From Bacteroidota bacterium (lineage in GTDB: Bacteria > Bacteroidota > Bacteroidia > Chitinophagales > Chitinophagaceae), in contig JAKQKY010000365.1 of the NCBI GenBank assembly GCA_029560415.1, positions 1 to 64,000 of the forward strand: a DNA stretch of 64,000 nt. The letters are read 5' to 3'. Below are positions 43,728 to 51,978 of the stretch, in pieces. The stretch's first letter is position 1. Each line of letters opens with the position of its first letter. A model generated the notes under the pieces. The model had not been told where the DNA came from. It worked only from the letters and a program-made list of their open reading frames with translations, and did not search any database. The translations under genes were made by a program, and so were the position numbers.

Positions 43728-43780
43728 TTGCGAAGAGAAGGATCGAACTTCTGTCCGCCAGCTGGCGGATATGAGGACGA
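43728..43780 (-). pseudogene. Partial tRNA-Met duplicate interrupted by a palindrome
   Basis: Positions 43728-43753 are identical to the 3' end of the intact tRNA-Met (43834-43859), exactly 106 bases away. After that the D-arm side is missing. TCCGCCAGCTGGCGGA, a perfect 16-bp palindrome at 43754-43769, replaces the end of the T-stem/variable region, and only a faint match (TATGAG) to the anticodon region follows. The imperfect terminator copy at 43698-43725 lies at the same offset. It cannot encode a tRNA. Confidence 0.8.
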
Positions 43781-43803
43781 CAAATGACTTATCTGATTAA
43801 TAG

Positions 43804-43831
43804 AAGAAGGCCTGAAATTTCAGGCCTTCTT
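43804..43831 (-). terminator. Terminator of tRNA-Met
   Basis: A perfect 28-base palindrome with arms AAGAAGGCCTGAAA / TTTCAGGCCTTCTT lies two bases beyond the tRNA 3' end. A degenerate 28-base copy sits at 43698-43725. Confidence 0.8.
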
Positions 43832-43833
43832 AG

Positions 43834-43905
<72 letters not shown>

Positions 43906-43943
43906 TTGCAAAAATAAGCGTTTAAGTTGTTGTAGCCAAAACT

Positions 43944-43951
43944 TATATTTG
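43944..43951 (+). promoter_or_regulatory. -7 element of the esterase-like gene
   Basis: TATATTTG matches TAnnTTTG. The ATG lies 18 bases downstream at 43969. Confidence 0.5.
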
Positions 43952-43968
43952 ATTCTTCATTTCATCGT

Positions 43969-44787
43969 ATGAGAAAAACAGGATTTTACCTTTTAATACT
44001 TTGCAGTATCGTATTGTTTTCAGTGGCTTGTAAGAAAGCCGTCAAATTGCAGGAAGATAAAATCTATAGCAGGCATCTTCAACGGCATGTCACATTAACC
44101 ATCATCACTACTCCCATGCCGGATGACAAAACCAGCATGAACCTGCTTTTATGTAATAACGGGGACGAAATGGAATCTTTGAACATGCAACATATCATCG
44201 ACAGCCTTTATGACGATAAACAGCTTCGCCCGCTAACCATAGTAGGAATCCATGGCAACGCTGCTACAGAATATGGCATGAGTGGCCTTGACATCCCAGG
44301 CGACAAATCTGATAAGCCTGCTAAATTTAATGAATTTGTGATAAAGGAACTTTACCCATTTATCAAGAAAAAAACCGGCATCAGGTCGTTCAGATCTATT
44401 GCCATTTGCGGTACATCACGGAGTGGCATAAACGCAATTGACATAGCCTGGAACAATGCCGACCGCATACAGAAAGTTGGATTGTTTTCGGGTGCATTTG
44501 ATTATGCAGATAAATATCGGGTACCAGGTACCGATAGCATTTCACTTGTGCTGGAAAAATTCAGGTTATCCCGGAAAAGACCAAAACTCCAATATTGGTT
44601 CTATGCGGCAAACAATGCAGATAGCATTCCTTATCAAAACACCGGGAAGCTGATCGACATCCTCCATAAAAAAAATATCACCGGTAATGGTGATATTCAG
44701 TTTATTGCCGATCCATCGGGATCTAATAACATTGCATCCTGGAGAAAACAATTTCCTGCTTTTATCAGCTGGGCTTTTGGCAAATAA
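43969..44787 (+). CDS. Esterase-family lipoprotein lacking catalytic His
   Basis: A 272-residue lipoprotein (signal ending LFSVAC, Cys21) with the alpha/beta-hydrolase fold of the putative esterase (Fes/EstD) family. TIVGIHGNAATEYG and FVIKELYPFIKKKTGIRSFR match the family. The nucleophile elbow reads G148-T-S150-R-S-G, with Ser where the last Gly of GxSxG belongs. Where the intact family member at 62387-63601 has EGSHNEKAW with catalytic His, this protein has SGSNNIASW, so His is Asn253. It may be an inactive binding protein. Convergent with the head-GIN gene, two bases apart. Confidence 0.75.
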   Translation: MRKTGFYLLILCSIVLFSVACKKAVKLQEDKIYSRHLQRHVTLTIITTPMPDDKTSMNLLLCNNGDEMESLNMQHIIDSLYDDKQLRPLTIVGIHGNAATEYGMSGLDIPGDKSDKPAKFNEFVIKELYPFIKKKTGIRSFRSIAICGTSRSGINAIDIAWNNADRIQKVGLFSGAFDYADKYRVPGTDSISLVLEKFRLSRKRPKLQYWFYAANNADSIPYQNTGKLIDILHKKNITGNGDIQFIADPSGSNNIASWRKQFPAFISWAFGK

Positions 44788-44789
44788 AA

Positions 44790-45506
44790 TCAGCCACCTC
44801 GCTTACCAATGCTGCTGGCGCCGTTGCTTTGATTTTCTTTTATAACCGCATCGCCCTTATAATGAATGCTGCTGGCGCCGCTGGCATGGGCACTGAGTTC
44901 CTTGTTCACCGTAACATTGATGTCTGAAGCACCGGAAGCTTTCGCTGTGCAAATATCAGCCACCAGATCGTAGCCTTTTACATCACTGGCCCCGCTGCTT
45001 TCGATAGTGAGATTGGTAGCTTTACCGGCAATCTTCACATCGGATGCACCACTTAAATTCATGGTTAAAGATGTTACCGATACGGCCCCGTTAAAATCAC
45101 TCGCACCCGACATGTTCAGTTGCAAAACGGGTACATTAATAGTTCCCTGCACACGAATATCTGAAGCGCCCGATGCCTGCAACCATTTAAGTTCACGAAA
45201 AGAAATATACACTTTCATATTTCTGTTCTTACTCCATCCCTTATCACCTTCATAATAAATTTTCAACACGTTATCTTCCACAACTGTTTTTATACCCTCT
45301 TTGTATTTATCTTCTGAAGCACTTACCGCAATGGCTTCCTGGTCGGATTGGGACAAATACAGATCAATGGCGTTAGACACTTTGATCGAATGAAAACTGC
45401 CTTGTATCGTGCGCATTTCTGCATTGGCATCCACCACAAATTCTTTTTGCGCAATGGCTGTTGAAGCCAGGATGATACAAGAAATTACAATCCATAATTT
45501 TTTCAT
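44790..45506 (-). CDS. Head-GIN domain protein (DUF2807), paralogue 1
   Basis: A 238-residue exported protein (signal MKKLWIVISCIILASTAIAQ). The body is a DUF2807 (putative auto-transporter adhesin, head GIN) beta-helix. The motif SGASD occurs five times at about 20-residue intervals (ASGASDIRVQ, MSGASDFNGA, LSGASDVKIA, SSGASDVKGY, ASGASDINVT), then SGASS and NGASS, building a regular ladder on one face. Role unknown; adhesion or surface binding is inferred. It follows its paralogue by 11 bases in the same operon. Confidence 0.85.
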   Translation of the reverse strand: MKKLWIVISCIILASTAIAQKEFVVDANAEMRTIQGSFHSIKVSNAIDLYLSQSDQEAIAVSASEDKYKEGIKTVVEDNVLKIYYEGDKGWSKNRNMKVYISFRELKWLQASGASDIRVQGTINVPVLQLNMSGASDFNGAVSVTSLTMNLSGASDVKIAGKATNLTIESSGASDVKGYDLVADICTAKASGASDINVTVNKELSAHASGASSIHYKGDAVIKENQSNGASSIGKRGG

Positions 45507-45517
45507 GGTTAATTATT

Positions 45518-46237
45518 TTAAGCTTTTTTTACAGTGCCTCCACTGCTAACATTAATGTCTTTCAGCATTGCTGCACCTTTGTAACGCACCTGTGCACCAC
45601 TGCTGGCCCGGGCAGATAATTCCTTTTCAATAGTAAAACTGATCTTGGCGCCGCTACTGGCCCTTGCCGAACCCAACTCGGCAGAGAAATCAAAACCCCT
45701 GAAATGTGCTCCACTGCCGGCTTCCACACTTACCCTGTCGGCTTTGCCTGTTAAGTTGATGTGAGAACCGCTGCTTTGTTCAATGGCAATGTCTGTGGCA
45801 GCAACCCGTCCATCAAATGACGAACCGCTCGAAAACTTCATAACCAAATTTCCGACAGAAATACCAACCGGGATTTTTACTGAAGCACCACCTGATGCTT
45901 CCAGTTTTTCCAGCGTTTTGAAAGAAACATAGGCTCTCAGGTTGCGACGTTCCTTGCCCGTCCAGCCGATACCCTTGTTGTCGTAATAAATCCGCAATAC
46001 GCCGTCCTTCACCTCCGTTTTAAACCTCTCTTCGTATTTTGAATCAGAAAAACCAACTGCAACGCTTTCTTCCTTACCTGCACTTAGATAAAGAGTTATA
46101 CCGTCACTTACTTCTATGGCATTAAAAGATCCTTTGATGGCACGTGGCTTCACATTTGGATCTTCCAGCATGGCTTTTTCCTGGGCCATTGTTGAAAACC
46201 CGAGCAGGCTGCAAAAAATGAACAATACTAATTTCAT
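45518..46237 (-). CDS. Head-GIN domain protein (DUF2807), paralogue 2
   Basis: A 239-residue exported protein (signal MKLVLFIFCSLLGFSTMAQ) aligned end to end with paralogue 1: IKGSFNAIEVSDGITLYLSA against IQGSFHSIKVSNAIDLYLSQ, and the YEERFKTEVKDGVLRIYYDN region. The ladder is kept in register but the motif changes to SGGAS, SGSSF, SGSHI, SGAHF, SGAKI, SGAQV and SGGTV; the repeated Asp is gone. First gene of the two-gene operon. Confidence 0.85.
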   Translation of the reverse strand: MKLVLFIFCSLLGFSTMAQEKAMLEDPNVKPRAIKGSFNAIEVSDGITLYLSAGKEESVAVGFSDSKYEERFKTEVKDGVLRIYYDNKGIGWTGKERRNLRAYVSFKTLEKLEASGGASVKIPVGISVGNLVMKFSSGSSFDGRVAATDIAIEQSSGSHINLTGKADRVSVEAGSGAHFRGFDFSAELGSARASSGAKISFTIEKELSARASSGAQVRYKGAAMLKDINVSSGGTVKKA

Positions 46238-46365
46238 GGCTATACTTTTTTATGATACGTTGCTCCTGCACCATTTGTTACAGTTTTGGACAAAAATGTA
46301 TAAATTATCGGTAAGGAATGGCAATTTGCCGTAGTTTCGTGTTTCGTTCTTTACAAAACCGCCTG

Positions 46366-46446
46366 AATTTCCGGGGTGCTTTCAATAGAAGGCTGAGATG
46401 ATACCCGTATAACCTGCACAGGATAATACCTGCGAAGGGAGAAAAG
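46366..46446 (+). promoter_or_regulatory. TPP riboswitch (THI element)
   Basis: The sequence carries the conserved parts of the thiamine pyrophosphate riboswitch in order: GGGGTGC, hairpin CTTTC-AATA-GAAGG, CTGAGA, TACCCG, then ACCTG, CAGG-ATAATA-CCTG and GCGAAGGGA. TTTC at 46368-46371 and GAAA at 46441-46444 close P1. It ends about 60 bases before the receptor ATG. Downstream, GCCCA / TGGGC at 46446-46459 and CGGA / TCCG at 46465-46482 can form hairpins, but no U-run follows, so control of translation seems more likely than termination. In Bacteroidota this riboswitch is known before outer-membrane receptors for thiamine uptake. Confidence 0.9.
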
Positions 46447-46506
46447 CCCAGCCTTGGGCCCTATCGGATCCACCTCTGTCCGGATGTTCAGCACAAAATT
46501 ATCGAG

Positions 46507-48672
46507 ATGAAATATTTAATAGCCCTGGTGATTGTATGCCAGTCCTTTGGAATTTCCTTTGCCCAAACAAACAGCAAACTGGCTGATACCAGCCTTTTAC
46601 AACCCATAGAACTGATTGCAATAAGAGCATCTGATAAAACGCCGGTTGCCAAAACAAATTTATCTGCAGCCGAAATTGCTAAAAACAATATTGGCCTGGA
46701 CCTTCCTTTCCTGCTTAATCAAACTCCTTCGGTAACGGTGAACGCAGACGCAGGTAACGGTATCGGGTACACGGGAATCAGGATACGTGGTTCTGATGCC
46801 AGCCGCATTAATGTGAGCCTGAATGGCATTCCATATAATGATGCAGAAAGCCAGGGCAGTTTTTTTGTAGATCTTCCCGACATCGCTTCATCTGCCAATA
46901 GCATCCAGGTACAACGGGGCGTGGGCACTTCCGCCAATGGAGCAGGTGCATTCGGAGGTAGCATCAACCTAAGCACCAATGACATCAACCGGCAACGATC
47001 GCTTGAATTAAGTAACAGCGTTGGATCATATCATTCATTTAAAAATACCCTTTCACTAAACAGTGGTGTATTGGGAAAACACTTTATACTTAGTGGCAGG
47101 CTGAGTGATATCCGCAGCGATGGATATATTGAAAGAGCTTTCAGCCGGCTGAAATCATTTTACAGCAGCGCAGCCTATATCAATGGATCCGATTCCTGGA
47201 GGATCAATATTTTCTCTGGCAAAGAAAAAACATACCAGGCCTGGAATGGCATCGACGAAAAAACCCTTGCCCTGAACAGGCGATACAATGCTGCCGGTAC
47301 AGAAAAGCCCGGTGAACCTTACGCCAATGAAACAGATAATTATACCCAAACGCATTACCAGCTTTTTTACAACCACAAATTTTCTGATAAATGGAAATCA
47401 AATCTTGCATTCTTTCTTACGAGAGGTAAAGGATATTATGAACAATATAAAGCCGGGGAATCATTGAACAGTTATGGATTACCAGACATCATCCAGGGTG
47501 CAGACACAATCACTTCAACTGACCTGGTGCGGCAACTCTGGCTGGATAATTATTTTTACGGAAGTATTTTTTCCTTCCAATATCAGCAACCCAATACCCA
47601 GTTGATCATCGGTGGCGGATGGAACCGGTATGACGGGAACCATTTCGGAGAAATTACCTGGACCGACGTACAGAACGCAGCACCTACTGGTTACCGTTGG
47701 TACAACCTGGATGCCCGCAAAACAGATGGTTCGCTGTTTGTGAAATGGACAGAAAAGCTGACCGATCATTGGCAGTCATTCATCGACCTGCAGGCCCGGG
47801 CAGTGACTTATCGCATCAATGGATTCAGGGATAACCCAAACCTTGCAATCAACAACCAATATTTTTTCTTAAATCCGAAAGCAGGTATCAGTTACTCAAA
47901 AAACAAAACCACCTGGTACCTTTCCTATGCAAGAGGCGCTAAAGAACCCAACAGGGATGATTTTGAAGCAGGTAACACCCAGCAACCCGTTGCCGAAAAA
48001 CTAAATGATTGGGAAGCAGGTGTAGAACAAAAGAATAAACGAACCAGTTGGGCGGTCAATGCATTCTATATGCAGTACAAAGACCAGCTGGTACTTACCG
48101 GAAAGATTAATGACGTTGGCGCATACACGAGAACCAATATACCAAACAGTTATCGCCTGGGAATAGAATTACAAGGTGCAATTCAATGCAACAAATGGTT
48201 ATCGGCAAGTGGCAATATCAGTTTCAGTGAAAATAAAGTAAAGGACTTTACAGAGTATATCGATGATTATGACAATGGCGGTCAACTGACAAACATTTAT
48301 AAAAAAACAAGCATTGCCTTTTCGCCTTCAGTAGTATCGGCTATCAGTATCAACATCATTCCTTTTAAAAACTCGGAGTTGACACTGATGGGAAAATATG
48401 TAGACAGGCAATATCTCGATAATACATCAAACAAAACAAGGAGCCTTGATGGGTATTATGTACAGGATATGCGGTTAAATTATAACTGGAGCAGCAGCAA
48501 GTCTTCTACCGTTAAAATATTTGTGCAGGCTAACAATATCTTTTCTAATGAGTATGAAGCCAATGGGTATACATTCAGTTATCGATATGGCGGAGAAACA
48601 ACTACGGAGAATTTTTATTTTCCCATGGCACCGTTCAACATGATGGCAGGTATTAGTATAAGTTTAAAGTGA
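46507..48672 (+). CDS. TonB-dependent receptor, probably for thiamine or a precursor
   Basis: A 721-residue outer-membrane receptor. Signal peptide 1-19 (MKYLIALVIVCQSFGISFA); a direct plug domain (about 35-145) with LPFLLNQTPSVTVNADAGNG, GYTGIRIRGSDASRINVSLN and VQRGVGTSANGAGAFGGSIN; then a 22-strand-type barrel with WYLSYARGAKEPNRDDFEAG and the C-terminal strand ending MMAGISISLK. It has no carboxypeptidase-like N-domain, unlike the receptor at 26507. The TPP riboswitch in its leader predicts uptake of thiamine or a related compound when TPP is low. No thiamine biosynthesis gene is adjacent, so the receptor is regulated alone. Confidence 0.9.
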   Translation: MKYLIALVIVCQSFGISFAQTNSKLADTSLLQPIELIAIRASDKTPVAKTNLSAAEIAKNNIGLDLPFLLNQTPSVTVNADAGNGIGYTGIRIRGSDASRINVSLNGIPYNDAESQGSFFVDLPDIASSANSIQVQRGVGTSANGAGAFGGSINLSTNDINRQRSLELSNSVGSYHSFKNTLSLNSGVLGKHFILSGRLSDIRSDGYIERAFSRLKSFYSSAAYINGSDSWRINIFSGKEKTYQAWNGIDEKTLALNRRYNAAGTEKPGEPYANETDNYTQTHYQLFYNHKFSDKWKSNLAFFLTRGKGYYEQYKAGESLNSYGLPDIIQGADTITSTDLVRQLWLDNYFYGSIFSFQYQQPNTQLIIGGGWNRYDGNHFGEITWTDVQNAAPTGYRWYNLDARKTDGSLFVKWTEKLTDHWQSFIDLQARAVTYRINGFRDNPNLAINNQYFFLNPKAGISYSKNKTTWYLSYARGAKEPNRDDFEAGNTQQPVAEKLNDWEAGVEQKNKRTSWAVNAFYMQYKDQLVLTGKINDVGAYTRTNIPNSYRLGIELQGAIQCNKWLSASGNISFSENKVKDFTEYIDDYDNGGQLTNIYKKTSIAFSPSVVSAISINIIPFKNSELTLMGKYVDRQYLDNTSNKTRSLDGYYVQDMRLNYNWSSSKSSTVKIFVQANNIFSNEYEANGYTFSYRYGGETTTENFYFPMAPFNMMAGISISLK

Positions 48673-48689
48673 TAGGCAGTGAGGGCATT

Positions 48690-48731
48690 ATTAATTATTA
48701 ATTATTAATTAATAATTAATAATTAATAATT
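48690..48731. repeat. TTAATTATTAATT palindromic AT array
   Basis: About 40 bases built only of TTAATTA words in both directions, able to form a long AT hairpin. It follows the receptor gene and runs into the 3' end of the rhodanese gene, whose last codons (Ile-Ile-Asn-Tyr-stop) are repeat sequence. Similar arrays occur at several other intergenic sites in the window. Confidence 0.7.
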
Positions 48732-49024
48732 TCCTGCCAGGCCAGCATCCCGCCTGCAAGATTTTTCACATTGCTAAAACCCATGGTTTCCAGCATGAGG
48801 GCTGCCTGCATGCTTCGTTGACCACTTCGGCAATAACAGATCACTTCTTCCTGTTTCAGGTGGTCGATATCATCTGTTTGCATGCTGAGGATATGGCCGA
48901 GGGGCAACGCGATGCCACCGATATTAAATGCTGCGTGTTCATCGGGTTCACGCACATCTATGAGATTTATGTTTTCTGAACCAGAAAGCTTTTCTTTCAG
49001 CTCAGCGGGAGTTATGATTTGCAT
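48716..49024 (-). CDS. Rhodanese-like domain protein
   Basis: A 102-residue single rhodanese domain, a sulfur carrier or thiosulfate sulfurtransferase of the GlpE/PspE size. Seen: INLIDVREPDEHAAFNI at 19-35 and the active-site loop C65-R-S-G-Q-R70, with Cys65 as persulfide-forming residue, and AGGMLAWQE. Cytoplasmic, no signal peptide. Last gene of a probable ddl - PASTA - rhodanese operon (gaps of 46 and 6 bases). The C-terminal residues are encoded by an AT-rich repeat. Confidence 0.88.
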   Translation of the reverse strand: MQIITPAELKEKLSGSENINLIDVREPDEHAAFNIGGIALPLGHILSMQTDDIDHLKQEEVICYCRSGQRSMQAALMLETMGFSNVKNLAGGMLAWQEIINY

Positions 49025-49030
49025 AAAAAA

Positions 49031-49831
49031 TTATTGAGTGATGGTGGTATCCCTTGGAATTTTCATTTCTGCTGAAACCCAGATATCCATTAATTGTCCC
49101 GATTGAATATACACGGGTTCTTTTTCCTCGTTCAGTTTCGGCGGACTTTGCTGGTATACAAATGCTGCGAGGGTGTCTCTTACACCGGGATCAACAATGA
49201 TGGCACCCAGCACGATCTCATTTTGTTCTAACACGATCTTGGCTTCAGCAAGGGTAAGTCCAATCAACGAAGGAACCAATACCTGCTTATCTTCCAACCC
49301 TTTTCCAATCACCAGGTCGATGCGGCTACCCCAGGGAATCTTGGTTCCGGCGGCAATAGATTGATTACGATATTGCTGCTCCAAAACCGATCCCCGCATG
49401 TAATGAGGTTTAAAAACGGTGTCGCCTAGCTGCAGGTGACTCCTGCCAAGAATGTACATGGCGAAGTTGAACGTTTTCCCTTCCAGGGCAGGCATTTCTA
49501 CCAATGGCAAGGTAACCCGGTTCACCGTCAGGTAAACAGTTCTATTGATCTTTACAGTGCTGTTCGGATCGGGTAATTGTTTTAATACGATGCCCATTTT
49601 AGCCGTATCAGTATAAATCGAATCCTGGATCACTACATCGAATCCTTTGTCTTCAAGGAATTTTACCGCTTCTGCTGTTTTCTTACCGGCTACAGATGGA
49701 ACGGTGAGGTATTGTCCGTGCCGGGTGATCATGCCAAGCAATTGCAGAAAAATAAATAATATCAACAATGCCAGCACAATGGCTGCCAATAAGTTTACCC
49801 AGAAGGGCCTGTTGGTGATAAATCTGAACAC
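49031..49831 (-). CDS. Membrane-anchored PASTA domain protein
   Basis: A 266-residue protein with one N-terminal transmembrane helix (about 10-35, FWVNLLAAIVLALLILFIFL) and three PASTA domains outside (about 40-105, 110-178, 183-255), for example VPSVAGKKTAEAVKFLEDKG and VPSLIGLTLAEAKIVLEQNE. PASTA domains bind peptidoglycan or beta-lactam-like ligands in penicillin-binding proteins and serine/threonine kinases, but no kinase or transpeptidase domain is present. It lies 46 bases after ddl on the same strand, a pairing that suggests a role in cell-wall synthesis. Confidence 0.88.
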   Translation of the reverse strand: MFRFITNRPFWVNLLAAIVLALLILFIFLQLLGMITRHGQYLTVPSVAGKKTAEAVKFLEDKGFDVVIQDSIYTDTAKMGIVLKQLPDPNSTVKINRTVYLTVNRVTLPLVEMPALEGKTFNFAMYILGRSHLQLGDTVFKPHYMRGSVLEQQYRNQSIAAGTKIPWGSRIDLVIGKGLEDKQVLVPSLIGLTLAEAKIVLEQNEIVLGAIIVDPGVRDTLAAFVYQQSPPKLNEEKEPVYIQSGQLMDIWVSAEMKIPRDTTITQ

Positions 49832-49877
49832 GTTTGATATTAAAATTTATATGAACAATTCATTGCTGCAAATATGG

Positions 49878-50858
49878 TTACGCCAAACAGGCTTCAATCA
49901 ATGCAGTGTAAAATTCCTTTAACGACCATCCCATTGCTTTTACCTGCTGGGGCACAATGCTGGCGGCACTTTGGCCGGGAACGGTATTGATCTCGAGCAG
50001 GAATGGCCGGGCTGATTTTTCATCGTAAATAAAATCAATCCGCACTACACCCTGGCAATTAAAAACAGCATAAGCTTTTTTGGCCTCTGCCCTCACTTTG
50101 TCTGCAATGACCTCCGAAACCTTTGCCGGGGTCACTTCTTCACTGGCACCTTCGTATTTTGCTTCGAAATCGAAGAATTCATTTTTTGAAATGATCTCGG
50201 TGATGGGGAGCGTTATGATATTTCCTTTTGACTTAAAAACGCCGATAGTAAATTCCCTGCCCACGATACATTCTTCTACAAGCACCTGGTCGTCTTCCTT
50301 AAAAGCTTTATGCAAGGCGGCATCCAGGTCGGCAGACGCCTTCACTTTGCTCATGCCGAGGCTGCTTCCTCCATTGTTTGGTTTTACAAAAACAGGTAAG
50401 GTCAATTGTTGCAGGATCTCTATTGAGGGAATTGGATTTTGTTTAAAAAGGTGTACAGATTTGGCAACGGGAATTCCCGCAAATGCCGCAACAGCAACTG
50501 TATATCGTTTGTTGAACGTAAGCGCAGAGGTTGCTGCATCACAGGAAGTATAAGGGATGTGCAGGCAATCGAAATAACCCTGAAGTTTTCCGTCCTCTCC
50601 TGGTGTGCCATGCAGGCCAATCAATACTGCATCGAAAAGTATCTTTTGTCCTTTATGTGTGATGGAAAAATCGTTTTTATCAACAGTGGTTTTTTCTCCA
50701 TGTTCGTTTTCAAAATACCATCCGGCAGGGTTGATGTCGATAAGATAAGCGTTCCATTTTTCAGGATCGATGTGCTGGCGGATGGTTTCGGCACTTTTAT
50801 AGGAAATAACGGATTCACCGGAATAACCACCTGTTACCAATGCAATGTTTTTTTTCAT
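49878..50858 (-). CDS. ddl: D-alanine--D-alanine ligase
   Basis: A 326-residue ATP-grasp enzyme joining two D-alanines for peptidoglycan precursors. Seen: VTGGYSGESVISYKSAETI near the start, GLHGTPGEDGKLQGYFDCLH, PVFVKPNNGGSSLGMSKV, VEECIVGREFTIGVF, and the C-terminal VRIDFIYDEK...FLLEINTVPGQS with metal ligands. The ATG at 50858 (MKKNIALVTGG) fits the family; the frame extends nine codons further to 50885. First gene of a probable operon with the PASTA and rhodanese genes. Confidence 0.95.
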   Translation of the reverse strand: MKKNIALVTGGYSGESVISYKSAETIRQHIDPEKWNAYLIDINPAGWYFENEHGEKTTVDKNDFSITHKGQKILFDAVLIGLHGTPGEDGKLQGYFDCLHIPYTSCDAATSALTFNKRYTVAVAAFAGIPVAKSVHLFKQNPIPSIEILQQLTLPVFVKPNNGGSSLGMSKVKASADLDAALHKAFKEDDQVLVEECIVGREFTIGVFKSKGNIITLPITEIISKNEFFDFEAKYEGASEEVTPAKVSEVIADKVRAEAKKAYAVFNCQGVVRIDFIYDEKSARPFLLEINTVPGQSAASIVPQQVKAMGWSLKEFYTALIEACLA

Positions 50859-50947
50859 TATATATTGAATGCGATATTTAGACAAAGAAACAAAAAAATG
50901 TTTATCCCCTGCGTTAACCTGGCGCTAAAGAACTTTGCAACCATAGT

Positions 50948-51421
50948 TTACTGATCTCCAATTCCTTCATTGCCGGTATCCAATACGAATTTCCAGCTTC
51001 CGTCTTTTTGTTTTTTCCAGATACTGGTATAGGTACCATAGATCAGGGTGTCTTTAGAAGCAGGCCGCATGGCATAAATGCCATAAGTATAACCCAGTTC
51101 ACCCGATTGGCATACTTCTCCATTGCTTGGCTCCCAGGATAGCGTATAGCCGGAATCGTTTTGTTGTATAAGGTAATCAATGGCATTGGCGCCAATGATG
51201 GGTAACTGTCCGGGCCTCAGCAGTACCCCATTGCTGTCGATATATTCAATAAATGCATTTTTCATGCCCTTTTCTTCGCAGCGTTTAGAAAAGGCCTTAT
51301 CGGCTTCCAGCAAAGCAGCTTTTTCCATCCCTTTGTTTGATGTGGTTTCTTTTTTATCCTTCGATTGACAGGAAACCAGGAACAGGGTAGATATAATCAT
51401 GTAAAATCGGTAATTCATCAT
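50948..51421 (-). CDS. DUF4440-like (SnoaL-fold) lipoprotein
   Basis: A 157-residue lipoprotein (MMNYRFYMIISTLFLVSC, Cys18). The mature domain has the NTF2/SnoaL pattern: ALLEADKAFSKRCEEKGMKN, FIEYIDSNGVLLRPGQLPII, GYTYGIYAMRPASKDTLIYG, TYTSIWKKQKDGSWKFVLDT. Relatives (DUF4440) lack known catalytic activity. Located just upstream of ddl on the same strand, 62 bases apart after ddl's alternative start; a shared transcript is possible. Confidence 0.78.
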   Translation of the reverse strand: MMNYRFYMIISTLFLVSCQSKDKKETTSNKGMEKAALLEADKAFSKRCEEKGMKNAFIEYIDSNGVLLRPGQLPIIGANAIDYLIQQNDSGYTLSWEPSNGEVCQSGELGYTYGIYAMRPASKDTLIYGTYTSIWKKQKDGSWKFVLDTGNEGIGDQ

Positions 51422-51624
51422 AATACGTTTTTTGCAGTTGTCTTACCAGGCGGGAAGCCTGCTGACAAACATCTCTATACCATTCGATTAACGAAAAGAG
51501 GATACAACAAGTTAAGCAATATCACCCATACACTGCAAACAAAAAGGCGAAAGTATTTTACAATACCCTCGCCTGCAGTGCAGGAAATATCACCTGCTTA
51601 AATAGGCCTTCCGGCCATAAGAAC

Positions 51625-51972
51625 TTAAATATGGAGCCTTGCTTTTTTGTCCATTAGTTCGTCTACCGTTTCACGATAGGCTTCATCTGGTACACAGCAG
51701 TCGACAGGGCATACCGCAGCACACTGTGGTTCTTCATGAAAACCCTGGCACTCTGTACACTTATTGGGAACGATATAATAGATATCGCTGCTGATGGGAG
51801 CGTTACGCTGATCTGCATCCAATGAGGATCCATCCATCATTTTGAAACTTCCTTTAATGGTTGTTCCATCAGAAATAGCCCATTCTACCCCGCCTTCATA
51901 AATAGCGTTGTTGGGACACTCGGGTTCGCATGCCCCGCAGTTTATACATTCTTCAGTGATCTTTATAGCCAT
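51625..51972 (-). CDS. 2[4Fe-4S] ferredoxin with long inter-cluster insert
   Basis: A 115-residue electron carrier. First cluster motif C9-x2-C12-x2-C15-x3-C19-P; second C72-x2-C75-x8-C84-x3-C88-P, the expanded second motif known from Allochromatium-type ferredoxins, with further Cys92 and Cys93. Between the clusters lies an unusual insert of about 50 residues (GGVEWAISDGTTIKGSFKMM and onward). Cytoplasmic. Divergent from the acyl-CoA reductase gene, with 35 bases between starts, so the two share a regulatory region and probably a pathway. Confidence 0.9.
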   Translation of the reverse strand: MAIKITEECINCGACEPECPNNAIYEGGVEWAISDGTTIKGSFKMMDGSSLDADQRNAPISSDIYYIVPNKCTECQGFHEEPQCAAVCPVDCCVPDEAYRETVDELMDKKARLHI

Positions 51973-51978
51973 CTATCG

